Shown here: in pieces, positions 43,579 to 51,612 of the stretch
Layout of the letters: each line of letters starts with the position of its first letter
Position numbering within the stretch: position 1 is the stretch's first letter
Assembly: GCF_013303125.1 (NCBI RefSeq)
Contig: NZ_JABTTE010000002.1
Span: forward strand, 62,001 to 126,000
Length of the DNA: 64,000 nucleotides
Origin: Calidifontibacillus erzurumensis
GTDB lineage: Bacteria > Bacillota > Bacilli > Bacillales > Bacillaceae_J
Direction: 5' to 3'
The notes under the pieces: generated by a model
The model's database searches: none
Seen by the model: the letters and a program-made list of their open reading frames with translations, nothing else
What the model was told of the DNA's origin: nothing
Program-made: the position numbers and the translations under genes

Positions 43579-44459
43579 TACCCAACGAAAACGTTTTCCT
43601 TTTTGACTAGTATATCATTCTCTTCACCCAACGCTTTCATCCATTTAATTGAAACCGCATTTCCAACCGATAAATTAAAATCTTCATATATATAAACGAT
43701 AAGAAGACTGTAGTTGTCGCCTCTGATAATTTTTTCAATTGTTCCATGATAAAATAGATTATTGCATGTGAATTGGATTTGATAATGATCATCTTTTGGA
43801 AGTAAGACATCATTATCTATTTTTACAATCAATTCTTGTCTGCCATCATTTAATAATAAAGATCTATAAATGATACCGTATACTTTATAATAGGTTCCTA
43901 AATATTTTGGCAATTGTTCCAAATGTCCTTGTTGAACTAGTTCTCTAATTAACGTTGAGCTAATTTTTTCTTTATTATACGATATTTTATTGACTACTGT
44001 TACACCAAATCGGTCTTTTCCAGATTGCAAAAGCGTTTCTGTATTACCTAAACCTTTATATCCATATGTGTAGTCAAAGCCGGTTACAATGTGGATACAT
44101 CCTAATTGTAAAATATATTGATTAACAAATTCATCAGGACTTAAAAGTGCAAAATCTGAATCAAATTTGATGACATAAAGCCTCTCCACCCCCATATTTC
44201 TCAATATTTCTTGTTTAATGTGCAATGGGGTTAAATATTTTACCGGGGCCTTCTTCTTATTCACTATTTGCCTTGGATGGGGATAAAAAGTCATGACAGC
44301 AAGAGTTGCATCTTTTTCCTCAGCAATTTTTTTTGCCGTTTGAATCAGCTTTTGGTGACCTAAGTGTACTCCGTCGAAAAATCCAAGTGCTAACACACAT
44401 GGTTTGTCTTTTTTTAATTGCGACTTGGAATTTGCATGCTCAATAAAAATGGTTTCCAC
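43578..44459 (-). CDS. FAD synthetase-like protein (RibF N-terminal type with degenerate kinase domain)
   Basis: A 293-residue RibF/RibC relative. The N-terminal FMN adenylyltransferase domain is well kept: GFFDGVHLGHQKLI (with the HxGH nucleotide-binding motif, about residues 27-40), GFDYTYGYKGLGNTE and SSTLIRELVQQGHL. The C-terminal part lacks the riboflavin kinase signature GRxLGFPTAN and keeps only loosely similar strands. It therefore may be a monofunctional FAD synthetase, or bind flavin without kinase action. It is downstream of hpaC in one unit (21 bases apart), so a role in supplying FAD to HpaB/HpaC is the natural inference. The housekeeping RibC would be elsewhere. Confidence 0.8.
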   Translation of the reverse strand: METIFIEHANSKSQLKKDKPCVLALGFFDGVHLGHQKLIQTAKKIAEEKDATLAVMTFYPHPRQIVNKKKAPVKYLTPLHIKQEILRNMGVERLYVIKFDSDFALLSPDEFVNQYILQLGCIHIVTGFDYTYGYKGLGNTETLLQSGKDRFGVTVVNKISYNKEKISSTLIRELVQQGHLEQLPKYLGTYYKVYGIIYRSLLLNDGRQELIVKIDNDVLLPKDDHYQIQFTCNNLFYHGTIEKIIRGDNYSLLIVYIYEDFNLSVGNAVSIKWMKALGEENDILVKKENVFVG

Positions 44460-44479
44460 ATCGGTATCCCCCTAAAAAA

Positions 44480-44944
44480 TTAGTCTTTAACAACTTTACC
44501 GTATTTGCCTTCAAAGAATGCCAATGGCTCCCCATCAGTTAATTTAAGCTCTGTCACTTCACCGATAAATACCGTATGATCACCTTCTACATAGGCAGAT
44601 TTTACATTGCATATGATATTTGCTAATGCATTTTTAATGACTGGCATATCATCGATAGTTTCAAACTCGACAGAAACTCCTTCTATTAATTGACCTGCAA
44701 AATGCATAGATAAATTTTTTTGTTCGTTTGATAAAATATTGACCACAAATCGTTTGGAATTATTAATCTTTTCCAACATCTTTGCTTTTTCACTGATAGA
44801 AATGGCTACTAATCTAGGATTCAATGAAACTGACATAAAGGCATTAGCTGTCATTCCGTGAATATGTTCATCGACTTTTGTTGTAATAACTGTTACTCCT
44901 GTTGCGAATTTTCCCATTGCATTTCGAAATAAACGATCATCCAT
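44480..44944 (-). CDS. hpaC: Flavin reductase component of 4-hydroxyphenylacetate 3-monooxygenase
   Basis: A 154-residue flavin reductase (flavin_reduct family) that uses NADH to make FADH2 for HpaB. It opens with RNAMGKFATGVTVITTKVD and MTANAFMSVSLNPRLVAISI, typical of HpaC, and ends with EPLAFFEGKYGKV. Ribosome binding site AGGAGG lies 5 bases before the ATG. Its promoter carries the GntR-type operator, and it heads the two-gene unit with the FAD synthetase-like gene. Confidence 0.93.
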   Translation of the reverse strand: MDDRLFRNAMGKFATGVTVITTKVDEHIHGMTANAFMSVSLNPRLVAISISEKAKMLEKINNSKRFVVNILSNEQKNLSMHFAGQLIEGVSVEFETIDDMPVIKNALANIICNVKSAYVEGDHTVFIGEVTELKLTDGEPLAFFEGKYGKVVKD

Positions 44945-44982
44945 ATTTAATCCTCCTGAACTAAATTAAATTTATTGTTTAA

Positions 44983-45011
44983 ATTATATATGAAATAATA
45001 TATGATTACAA
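44983..45011 (-). promoter_or_regulatory. GntR-type operator/promoter of hpaC
   Basis: Read on the minus strand: TTGTAA, 17 bases, TATAAT, with AATCATATATTATT in the spacer. This is the same arrangement as the promoters at 31558, 34257, 47248 and 50739, facing the other way. A further related half-site (TATATGATTTTATGTGATT) is at 45021-45039, toward hpaD. Confidence 0.8.
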
Positions 45012-45065
45012 TAAGAATAATATATGATTTTATGTGATTATAACAGAAATTTCTGAAAATGAGTA

Positions 45066-45096
45066 TTGACTCTCCAGTAACCGGATAGTTTATATT
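45066..45096 (+). promoter_or_regulatory. Probable promoter of hpaD
   Basis: TTGACT (45066) with TTTATA (45089, 17-base spacer) or TATATT (45091), about 70 bases before hpaD. No full palindrome overlaps it. Confidence 0.5.
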
Positions 45097-45162
45097 AAAA
45101 GTAAGAAAAATATATTTAAAGATTTATATAAAATATTGTTTTAGTGAGGAGAGGAAGGAACT

Positions 45163-46158
45163 ATGAAAAGGAAAAATTTTGACATTATTCGATTGCATCA
45201 TGCAGAAATTACTGTTACTGATTTAGATCGTGCCAGAGAATTTTATTGTAAAGGTTTAGGTTTTATTGAGACGGAAAGTGATGAAAACCATATTTATTTA
45301 AGAGCCATTGAAGATGCCAATCACCATTGCTTAGTGTTAACTAAAGGGAAGCAAGCGAGCTTGAAACATATAGCATATCGGGTAAGCAGTGAGGAAGATT
45401 TGGATGAACTAGATCAATTATTTACTGAATTAGGTGTGACAAAGAAAAGATGGGTTGCTCCAGGGGAAGAAAAAGGTCAAGGACGCGCGCTTAGAATTCA
45501 AGATCCAGGCGGTATTCCTGTCGAATTCTTTTATGAAATGGATAAAGCTGAAAGAATGCTGCAAAAATTCCATTTACAAGGAAATTCAAAAGTTAAACGC
45601 ATCGATCATGCCAACTGTTTAATTACAAATATTGATGAGTTATATGATTGGTATAGCAACCATTTAGGTTTTAGAACTTCGGAATATACTGTAAACGGTT
45701 ACGAAGAAAACGAGCATATTTGGGCAGCTTGGATGCACCGCAAACCTAGTGTCCATGATTTGGCATTAATTAGTGAAAAAGGCCCTCGTTATCACCATAC
45801 AGGATTTTGGATGGATGATGCAAAAGCAATTTTAGATGCATGCGATCACCTTGCAGCATTAGGGTACCACACTCATATTGAACGCTCACCAGGAAGACAT
45901 GGTACGTCTAACGCATTTTTCGTTTACGTGCGTGACCACGATGGCAACCGGATTGAATTATATACAGGGGACTATTTCACCAATGACCCTGACTGGGAAC
46001 CAGTTAAATGGCATTTAGATGATCCGCAGCGTGCAACTTTCTGGGGTCAAGTTCCACCGGAAAGTTGGAGAACAGAAGCTGTGCCTGTTGAAGATATTAT
46101 TACTGGCGAGCTATTGCCGATTGAATCAGTGAAAAAATTAGAGAAAAAAGAAGCTTAA
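45163..46158 (+). CDS. hpaD: 3,4-dihydroxyphenylacetate 2,3-dioxygenase, VOC (type I) family
   Basis: A 331-residue extradiol dioxygenase with two vicinal oxygen chelate modules, like HPCD of Brevibacterium and MndD of Arthrobacter and not like the LigB-type HpaD of E. coli. It opens the homoprotocatechuate ring to 5-carboxymethyl-2-hydroxymuconate semialdehyde. In the C-terminal module the metal ligands are His149 (RIDHANC), His211 or His212 (YHHTGFW) and Glu265 (NRIELYTGDY), close to the H155, H214, E267 set of the Brevibacterium enzyme. The metal (Fe or Mn) cannot be told from sequence. It is a single gene with a terminator behind it, divergent from hpaC. Confidence 0.93.
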   Translation: MKRKNFDIIRLHHAEITVTDLDRAREFYCKGLGFIETESDENHIYLRAIEDANHHCLVLTKGKQASLKHIAYRVSSEEDLDELDQLFTELGVTKKRWVAPGEEKGQGRALRIQDPGGIPVEFFYEMDKAERMLQKFHLQGNSKVKRIDHANCLITNIDELYDWYSNHLGFRTSEYTVNGYEENEHIWAAWMHRKPSVHDLALISEKGPRYHHTGFWMDDAKAILDACDHLAALGYHTHIERSPGRHGTSNAFFVYVRDHDGNRIELYTGDYFTNDPDWEPVKWHLDDPQRATFWGQVPPESWRTEAVPVEDIITGELLPIESVKKLEKKEA

Positions 46159-46171
46159 TAAAATCGTTGTT

Positions 46172-46203
46172 TGGCTGACCCTGCTAGGTGTCAGCCTTCT
46201 TTC
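46172..46203 (+). terminator. Terminator after hpaD
   Basis: GGCTGACC and GGTGTCAGCC stems around CTGCTA, then a T-rich tail. Confidence 0.75.
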
Positions 46204-46337
46204 ATAGGAAATGAAGCCTTTTAATAAAATTTTATTGTAGTGGCTATTCTATTTTAATAATTGTAAAAGATTTGAAAACTAAAATACAATGGAAGAGAAC
46301 CCGATGGTTACTATGATGCAGAAATTGGTGAGATCAA

Positions 46338-47177
46338 ATGAAAGATAAATTTTCAATTGGACAATTATCGAAACTACACAATATTCCTATTAAGACTTTG
46401 AGGTATTACGATGAAATTGATTTATTTAAACCTATTTATGTAAATGAAGAAACTGGGTATCGCTATTATTCATCTGAGCAATTCAAACAATTAGATATTA
46501 TCCATTATTTGAAAACATTAGGTGTGCCTTTAAAAGAAATTAAACAGCAAATTCAAAGCAAAAATATTGGTGAATTATTGGAAACATTAAAAAAGCATCG
46601 AGAAACAATTGAAACAAAAATAAAAGAATTGGAGAAAATCAAGGTTCGGCTGGAAGGGAGAATTCGGGAAATCGAAGGGAGTCAAACGATAAAAAATATT
46701 GGCGTTCCTGAAATTAAATATATCCCGAAAAGAATTCATGTTCAATTGCAAGAAAAGATTGCAAGTACTCAAGAGTTGGAGCTTGCCCTTCGTAAATTAA
46801 AAAATGAATTTCAGGAAATAACTCCTATTTTTTTAGGAAAAGTTGGATTTACCCGAACGATTACGCAGGTGATGGAAAATAATTTCAAAGAATATAATTC
46901 GATTTTTTTGCTCTTAGAGGAAGTCGAAGAACAAGAATTGTTACAAAAGATTAGTACGAATTTTCCAGAAGGGTATTATGCTACCATTTACTATCGGGGA
47001 GTGCGAAGCGAAGCGCCGACTTATTATAAAGTTTTAATGAACTTTCTTAAAGAAAACAACTATGAGATTAAAGGTGATTTTATTGAACGTGCAATCGTTG
47101 ATCAATTTTTATCAAAAGATGAAAATACTTTTTTAACAGAAATACAAGTACCGATTAAATATTCACATAGATCTTGA
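46338..47177 (+). CDS. MerR-family transcriptional regulator with GyrI/BmrR-like effector domain
   Basis: A 279-residue MerR-family protein: winged helix-turn-helix at residues 4-73 (SIGQLSKLHNIPIKTLRYYD), a dimerising coiled coil at about 75-115 (LLETLKKHRETIETKIKELE), and a C-terminal ligand-binding part similar to BmrR/GyrI domains. Such proteins sense hydrophobic drugs and distort promoters with long spacers. It lies between hpaD and the semialdehyde dehydrogenase but no link to the HPA pathway is visible. Start ATG at 46338 follows GGTGAG. Confidence 0.8.
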   Translation: MKDKFSIGQLSKLHNIPIKTLRYYDEIDLFKPIYVNEETGYRYYSSEQFKQLDIIHYLKTLGVPLKEIKQQIQSKNIGELLETLKKHRETIETKIKELEKIKVRLEGRIREIEGSQTIKNIGVPEIKYIPKRIHVQLQEKIASTQELELALRKLKNEFQEITPIFLGKVGFTRTITQVMENNFKEYNSIFLLLEEVEEQELLQKISTNFPEGYYATIYYRGVRSEAPTYYKVLMNFLKENNYEIKGDFIERAIVDQFLSKDENTFLTEIQVPIKYSHRS

Positions 47178-47247
47178 ACTTTTAAAGCTTTTGATAAACT
47201 CTTTTTCGGCGTCTGTTTATTATATTCAGAATGTTCTTGAATTCCGC

Positions 47248-47278
47248 TTGAAATCATATATGATTTGGTATATGATTT
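47248..47278 (+). promoter_or_regulatory. GntR-type operator/promoter of the dehydrogenase-hpaGF operon
   Basis: TTGAAA (47248) and TATGAT (47271), 17-base spacer, with AATCATATATGATT and GTATATGATT. The 30-base promoter core is identical to that before the DapA-type aldolase gene, at 31558. Confidence 0.86.
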
Positions 47279-47324
47279 ATTATAGAATTTGTAATCGCTT
47301 ATATTTTTATAAAAGGAGAGATTC

Positions 47325-48755
47325 ATGATGGCATTAAAAAAGAAGCTATATATAAATGGAGAATGGATTGAAGCAAAATCTTATACAGAGTTAAAGTCGC
47401 CTTATTCTGAAGAAATTATAGCTGAAATTCCTCAAGCAACAGAAGAAGAAGTAAATCAAGCCATTGACGCAGCAGACCGTGCAAGGGAAACAATGAGAAA
47501 AATGCCGGCCCACCAGCGTGCTGGCATCCTTGAAAAATTAGTTCGCCTCCTCGAATCACGTGTAGATGAAGCAGCGAGAATTATAGCTTTAGAAGCAGCA
47601 AAACCGATCACAACTGCTAGAGAAGAAGTTTTACGGACCATTCAAACATACAAATTTGCAGCAGAAGAAGCAAAGCGCATCCATGGGGAAACACTTCCAC
47701 TTGATGCAGCTCCAGGCGGCGAAAATAGAATTGCTTATACTGTTCGTGAACCGCTTGGGATCATCGGTGCTATCACCCCATTTAATTTTCCTATGAATCT
47801 AGTTGCTCACAAGTTAGGCCCTGCTATTGCCGCAGGCAACACAATTGTTTTAAAGCCTGCTTCACAAACGCCATTGTCTGCTTTCTTTATAGCTGAACTG
47901 CTTGAAGAAGCTGGTCTTCCGAAAGGTGCACTAAATGTTGTGACAGGAAGCGGGAGAGTTGTAGGTGAAAAATTAGTAACTGATGATCGTATTAAAGTCA
48001 TCACATTTACTGGAAGCCCAGAAGTAGGAATCGGCATTCGGAATAAAGCTGGGTTAAAACGGGTAACGCTGGAACTTGGTTCAAATGCAGCACTTATTGT
48101 TGATGATGGTGTTGATCTTAATAAAGTCATTCCACGTTCCATTAAAGGAGCTTTTTCAAACCAAGGTCAAGTTTGTATTTCTTTGCAACGCGTTTATGTT
48201 CATGAAAATTTATACGATGCTTTTGTAGAAAAATTTGTGGCTGAAACGAAAAAATTAAAAACAGGAGATCCGCTTGATCCACAAACAGATGTTTCCGCAT
48301 TGATTACAAAGGGGGATGTTGAACGCACCCTTTCATGGATCGAAGAAGCAAAACAACATGGAGCGATCGTTGCAACAGGCGGAAATGCAGAAGGAAATGT
48401 ACTCGTTCCAACTGTTCTTTTGAATGCTGATAAAGCGTTAAAAGTTTCATGCCAAGAAGTATTTGCTCCAATTGTTTTAATTAATAAAGTGAAGTCCGTC
48501 GATGAAGCAATTGAATTTGTAAATGATTCCCGGTACGGCCTGCAGGCAGGAATTTATACGAATGATGTAAATACTGCACTAAATGCAGCGGAGAAATTGC
48601 ATGTCGGCGGAGTTATGATCAATGACATTCCAACTTTCCGTGTCGACCATATGCCATATGGAGGCGTGAAAGAAAGCGGAGTTGGTCGTGAAGGTATTAA
48701 ATATGCAGTGGAAGAAATGACAGAAATGAAATTAGTTGTATTCAATCGTAATTAG
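47325..48755 (+). CDS. Aldehyde dehydrogenase, probable succinic semialdehyde dehydrogenase of the HPA route
   Basis: A 476-residue NAD(P)-dependent aldehyde dehydrogenase of the lactaldehyde/GapN-like branch: Cys284 in FSNQGQVCISLQRVYVH, Glu in RVTLELGSNAALIV, and the C-terminal MPYGGVKESGVGREG. The HPA pathway yields succinic semialdehyde, and this gene heads the operon with hpaG1, hpaG2 and hpaF, so oxidation of that semialdehyde to succinate is the likely job. The ATG at 47325 is followed by a second ATG; AAAGGAG allows either. The family is broad and other small aldehydes are possible. Confidence 0.78.
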   Translation: MMALKKKLYINGEWIEAKSYTELKSPYSEEIIAEIPQATEEEVNQAIDAADRARETMRKMPAHQRAGILEKLVRLLESRVDEAARIIALEAAKPITTAREEVLRTIQTYKFAAEEAKRIHGETLPLDAAPGGENRIAYTVREPLGIIGAITPFNFPMNLVAHKLGPAIAAGNTIVLKPASQTPLSAFFIAELLEEAGLPKGALNVVTGSGRVVGEKLVTDDRIKVITFTGSPEVGIGIRNKAGLKRVTLELGSNAALIVDDGVDLNKVIPRSIKGAFSNQGQVCISLQRVYVHENLYDAFVEKFVAETKKLKTGDPLDPQTDVSALITKGDVERTLSWIEEAKQHGAIVATGGNAEGNVLVPTVLLNADKALKVSCQEVFAPIVLINKVKSVDEAIEFVNDSRYGLQAGIYTNDVNTALNAAEKLHVGGVMINDIPTFRVDHMPYGGVKESGVGREGIKYAVEEMTEMKLVVFNRN

Positions 48756-48774
48756 GCGAGATGAGGTGAAATCA

Positions 48775-49566
48775 TTGCATAGTGGAAAAATAAAAATAAG
48801 CGGAATGTTACAAGAAGAGACCGTCCTCATTGATAATACAGAACAGATGATCATTAGAAATGGAAAAAAACAAAGTTTCCAAGAGTTAAAGTTGGATCCT
48901 CCTGTTTCTGGAACAATTTATGGAACTCTATTAAATTATAAAGGTGTATTAGAAAAGCTAAGTGATGCTTTGAATAAAGACCCATATAAACAACCACCTA
49001 AAGCACCGATTCTATATATAAAACCAGCAAATACTATGATAGGGAATAAAATGGCAATCCCGCTTCCAGAAGGTGTTGAAGAATTAGAAATTGGTGCGTC
49101 GTTAGGAATTGTCATTGGCCGTAAAGCAACCCAAGTGCGGAAAGAGGAGGTTTTCAATTATATAGCTGGGTATACGATCGCAAATGACGTCAGCATCCCT
49201 CATGAGAGCGTGTATCGCCCAGCCATTAGTCAAAAGTGCCGTGACGGTTTTTGTCCAGTAGGTCCATGGGTTATTGAGCGAGATGCCGTTTTAAATCCGG
49301 ATGCATTGGAAATACGTGTTTATATTAATGGTGAATTGAAACAGAAAAATACTACAGCCAATTTAATTCGCTCTGTTTCTCAATTAGTTGCGGATGTAAC
49401 TGAATTTATGTCTTTAGATGAAGGGGATGTACTCCTTGTCGGCGTGCCGGAGAACCCTCCTCTAGCGAAGGCAGGAGATCAAGTGCGAATCGAAATAGAG
49501 GGCATTGGTAGTTTGGAAAATATTGTTGTATATGAAGAAGAGCTGGCAGGAGGTGTTTTGAAATGA
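48775..49566 (+). CDS. HpaG N-terminal-half type protein (FAH family isomerase/decarboxylase subunit)
   Basis: A 263-residue fumarylacetoacetate hydrolase-fold protein similar to the N-terminal half of E. coli HpaG (SQKCRDGFCPVGPWVIERD is the clearest stretch, near residue 160). HpaG carries both decarboxylase and isomerase steps after HpaF in one fused chain; here the halves are separate genes. TTG start, 6 bases after GAGGTG; the longest frame would begin inside the preceding gene. It overlaps the next gene by four bases (ATGA), so the two chains probably assemble together. Confidence 0.82.
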   Translation: MHSGKIKISGMLQEETVLIDNTEQMIIRNGKKQSFQELKLDPPVSGTIYGTLLNYKGVLEKLSDALNKDPYKQPPKAPILYIKPANTMIGNKMAIPLPEGVEELEIGASLGIVIGRKATQVRKEEVFNYIAGYTIANDVSIPHESVYRPAISQKCRDGFCPVGPWVIERDAVLNPDALEIRVYINGELKQKNTTANLIRSVSQLVADVTEFMSLDEGDVLLVGVPENPPLAKAGDQVRIEIEGIGSLENIVVYEEELAGGVLK

Positions 49567-50312
49567 AAAAAGCTAGGGTTGCATATTCTGGGGCCATCCA
49601 TGATGCGGTTGAATTTGAAGGGCGAATTAAGCTAGATGATGGCCGGATTGTTGGGGAGGAAGAAGTAGTCTGGCTGCCGCCAGTCCAAGTGCGCACTGTC
49701 TTTGCCCTTGGATTGAATTATGCGGATCATGCCGCAGAACTTGCTTTCAAAGCTCCAACGGAACCTCTTGTATTTTTAAAGGGGCCTAATACATTTATTG
49801 GTCATCGTGGACAAACATTCCGGCCTCACGATGCAACGTTTATGCATTACGAGTGCGAACTTGCTGTTGTAATTGGAAAACAGGCAAGAAAAGTAAAGCA
49901 AGAAGATGCGTATCATTATGTGGCAGGCTATACGGTAGCTAATGACTATGCTATTCGCGATTATTTAGAAAATTATTACCGTCCGAATTTGCGAGTAAAA
50001 AATCGCGATACATGTACACCAATCGGACCGTGGCTTGTGGATGCTAAAGACATTGATGATCCGATGAATTTAACTTTACGAACATATGTAAATGGTCAAT
50101 TGACGCAAGAGGGCAATACAAAAGATATGATATTTAACATCCCGTTTCTTATTGAATATTTGACGAGCTTCATGACGCTAAATAAAGGAGACATCATTTT
50201 AACAGGAACACCTGTTGGTGCCGTAAATGTAGAAGTTGGTGATGAAGTTGTGACTGAAATTGAACAAATTGGCCGATTAGTCAATACCATTGTTGCTAAA
50301 CCAATGATCTAG
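49563..50312 (+). CDS. HpaG C-terminal-half type protein (2-oxo-hept-ene dioate decarboxylase/isomerase, FAH family)
   Basis: A 249-residue FAH-family enzyme with GLNYADHAAELAFKAPTEPL and HYECELAVVIGKQARKV, the latter holding the metal-binding E-x-E. It corresponds to the C-terminal half of E. coli HpaG and should act with the protein upstream in decarboxylation of 5-oxopent-3-ene-1,2,5-tricarboxylate. GTP-GAVN-type end (ILTGTPVGAVNVEVGDEV) is typical. It overlaps its partner and is followed by hpaF after 23 bases. Confidence 0.85.
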   Translation: MKKARVAYSGAIHDAVEFEGRIKLDDGRIVGEEEVVWLPPVQVRTVFALGLNYADHAAELAFKAPTEPLVFLKGPNTFIGHRGQTFRPHDATFMHYECELAVVIGKQARKVKQEDAYHYVAGYTVANDYAIRDYLENYYRPNLRVKNRDTCTPIGPWLVDAKDIDDPMNLTLRTYVNGQLTQEGNTKDMIFNIPFLIEYLTSFMTLNKGDIILTGTPVGAVNVEVGDEVVTEIEQIGRLVNTIVAKPMI

Positions 50313-50335
50313 GTCAAAACGGAAGGTGAAATATC

Positions 50336-50719
50336 ATGCCACATATCATCGTTGAATATACAAATAATATAAAAAAAGAAGCAAATATTCCTGTACTTCT
50401 TGAAAAAATTCATGAAGTTATCATATCTAAGAGCCCATTATTTCCAATCGGAGGTTTGCGATCAAGAGCGATTGAACTTCAAGATTATCGCGTAGCTGAT
50501 GGAAAAGAAGATGATGCTTTTGTTCACGTTACATTAAAAATTGGTGCCGGCCGCAGTGAACAAGATAAAAAAAGCACTTGTGATGAGCTTTTTGAGGTGA
50601 TTAAGGAACATTTTGCCGAACTATTTGCAAAAAGGTATTTAGCTATATCGATGGAGCTCGTAGAATTTAGCGAAGCTGGCACATATAAACATAATAATAT
50701 CCATAAGAGATTTAAATGA
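50336..50719 (+). CDS. hpaF: 5-carboxymethyl-2-hydroxymuconate delta-isomerase
   Basis: A 127-residue tautomerase-superfamily isomerase, close to the 125 residues of the E. coli enzyme. Pro1 (after Met removal) is the catalytic base, as in the short 4-oxalocrotonate tautomerase at 15915. The sequence MPHIIVEYTNNI and AFVHVTLKIGAGRSEQDK follow the family. It is last in the operon starting at 47325. Confidence 0.92.
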   Translation: MPHIIVEYTNNIKKEANIPVLLEKIHEVIISKSPLFPIGGLRSRAIELQDYRVADGKEDDAFVHVTLKIGAGRSEQDKKSTCDELFEVIKEHFAELFAKRYLAISMELVEFSEAGTYKHNNIHKRFK

Positions 50720-50738
50720 AAAATAGAAAAAACTTCAC

Positions 50739-50769
50739 TTGATTTCATATATGGTGTTATATATGATTA
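50739..50769 (+). promoter_or_regulatory. GntR-type operator/promoter of the second GntR gene
   Basis: TTGATT (50739) and TATGAT (50762) with a 17-base spacer. The palindrome is less perfect (TTTCATATATGGTG) but the right half-site TATATGATT is intact. The -10 box ends 6 bases before the gene's ATG. Confidence 0.78.
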
Positions 50770-50773
50770 AACT

Positions 50774-51436
50774 ATGGAAAAAAATCAAATTTCTACAATG
50801 AGCAAGTCACAATATGCCTATGAGTATTTGCGTACAAAGATTTTGGAAGGTGTGTATGTGCCGGGGCAACGGATTGTAATAGACCAAGTTGCAAAAGAGC
50901 TTGGTACGAGTACAATTCCAATTCGTGAGGCGATCCGCAATCTTGAATCAGATGGTTTAATTGTTTACAAACCATATAGCGGTGCGATCGTCAGTGCGAT
51001 AAATGAAACCGAATATATTGAAGTATTATCCGTTATTGCCATTTTAGATGGGTATGCAGCTTCTTTAAGTGTAGGACGACTTACATCCGAAGAACTTGCA
51101 CAATTAGAACAATTAAACAAGCAAATGGCGGAAGCTGTGGAAAATTTCGAATTTGAGAAATTTAGTCAATTAAATCGCAGTTTCCACACGATAATATTAG
51201 AGAAGTGCGGGAATGAATTTTTGATTGATCAAATTCGTCAATCCCAACAGCGCTTGGATCGGATTCGCCGTTCTATTTTTACTTTTGTACCTCAACGGGC
51301 ACGCGAATCAATTGAAGAACATGCTACGATATTAAGACTTTTTAAAGAAAATGCGCCTCGGGATGAAATTGAAAAAGTTGTTCGTGCACACAGATTAACA
51401 ACATTAACAGCTTTTCAAAATCGAAAAAGCAGCTAA
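50774..51436 (+). CDS. GntR-family (FadR/FCD) regulator of the HPA module, copy 2
   Basis: A 220-residue paralogue of the regulator at 34343, with an almost identical helix-turn-helix (VAKELGTSTIPIREAIRNLE) and similar FCD domain (QQRLDRIRRSIFTFVPQRA). The two should recognise the same operator. Its ATG lies 6 bases after a -10 box and no ribosome binding site is visible before it, so the mRNA is probably leaderless. A later ATG (50798) also lacks a ribosome binding site. It closes the HPA module. Confidence 0.88.
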   Translation: MEKNQISTMSKSQYAYEYLRTKILEGVYVPGQRIVIDQVAKELGTSTIPIREAIRNLESDGLIVYKPYSGAIVSAINETEYIEVLSVIAILDGYAASLSVGRLTSEELAQLEQLNKQMAEAVENFEFEKFSQLNRSFHTIILEKCGNEFLIDQIRQSQQRLDRIRRSIFTFVPQRARESIEEHATILRLFKENAPRDEIEKVVRAHRLTTLTAFQNRKSS

Positions 51437-51536
51437 TTTTGCTAGTTTCATTGAAAAAAGAGAGATGTAGTAAAAAGTAAGAAGGAGGGCAATTCATTTT
51501 TCATATCTTAATATATTAATATTAAATGAAGGGACA

Positions 51537-51573
51537 AAGTTCAAACTGCTAATGTTTGAACTTTTCTTTTTTC
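51537..51573 (+). terminator. Terminator after the second GntR gene
   Basis: AAGTTCAAAC and GTTTGAACTT stems, 7-base loop, followed by a T-rich tail. Confidence 0.8.
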
Positions 51574-51612
51574 ATTGTATACTTATTGAAAAAAACGAAT
51601 GGAGTGATGATG

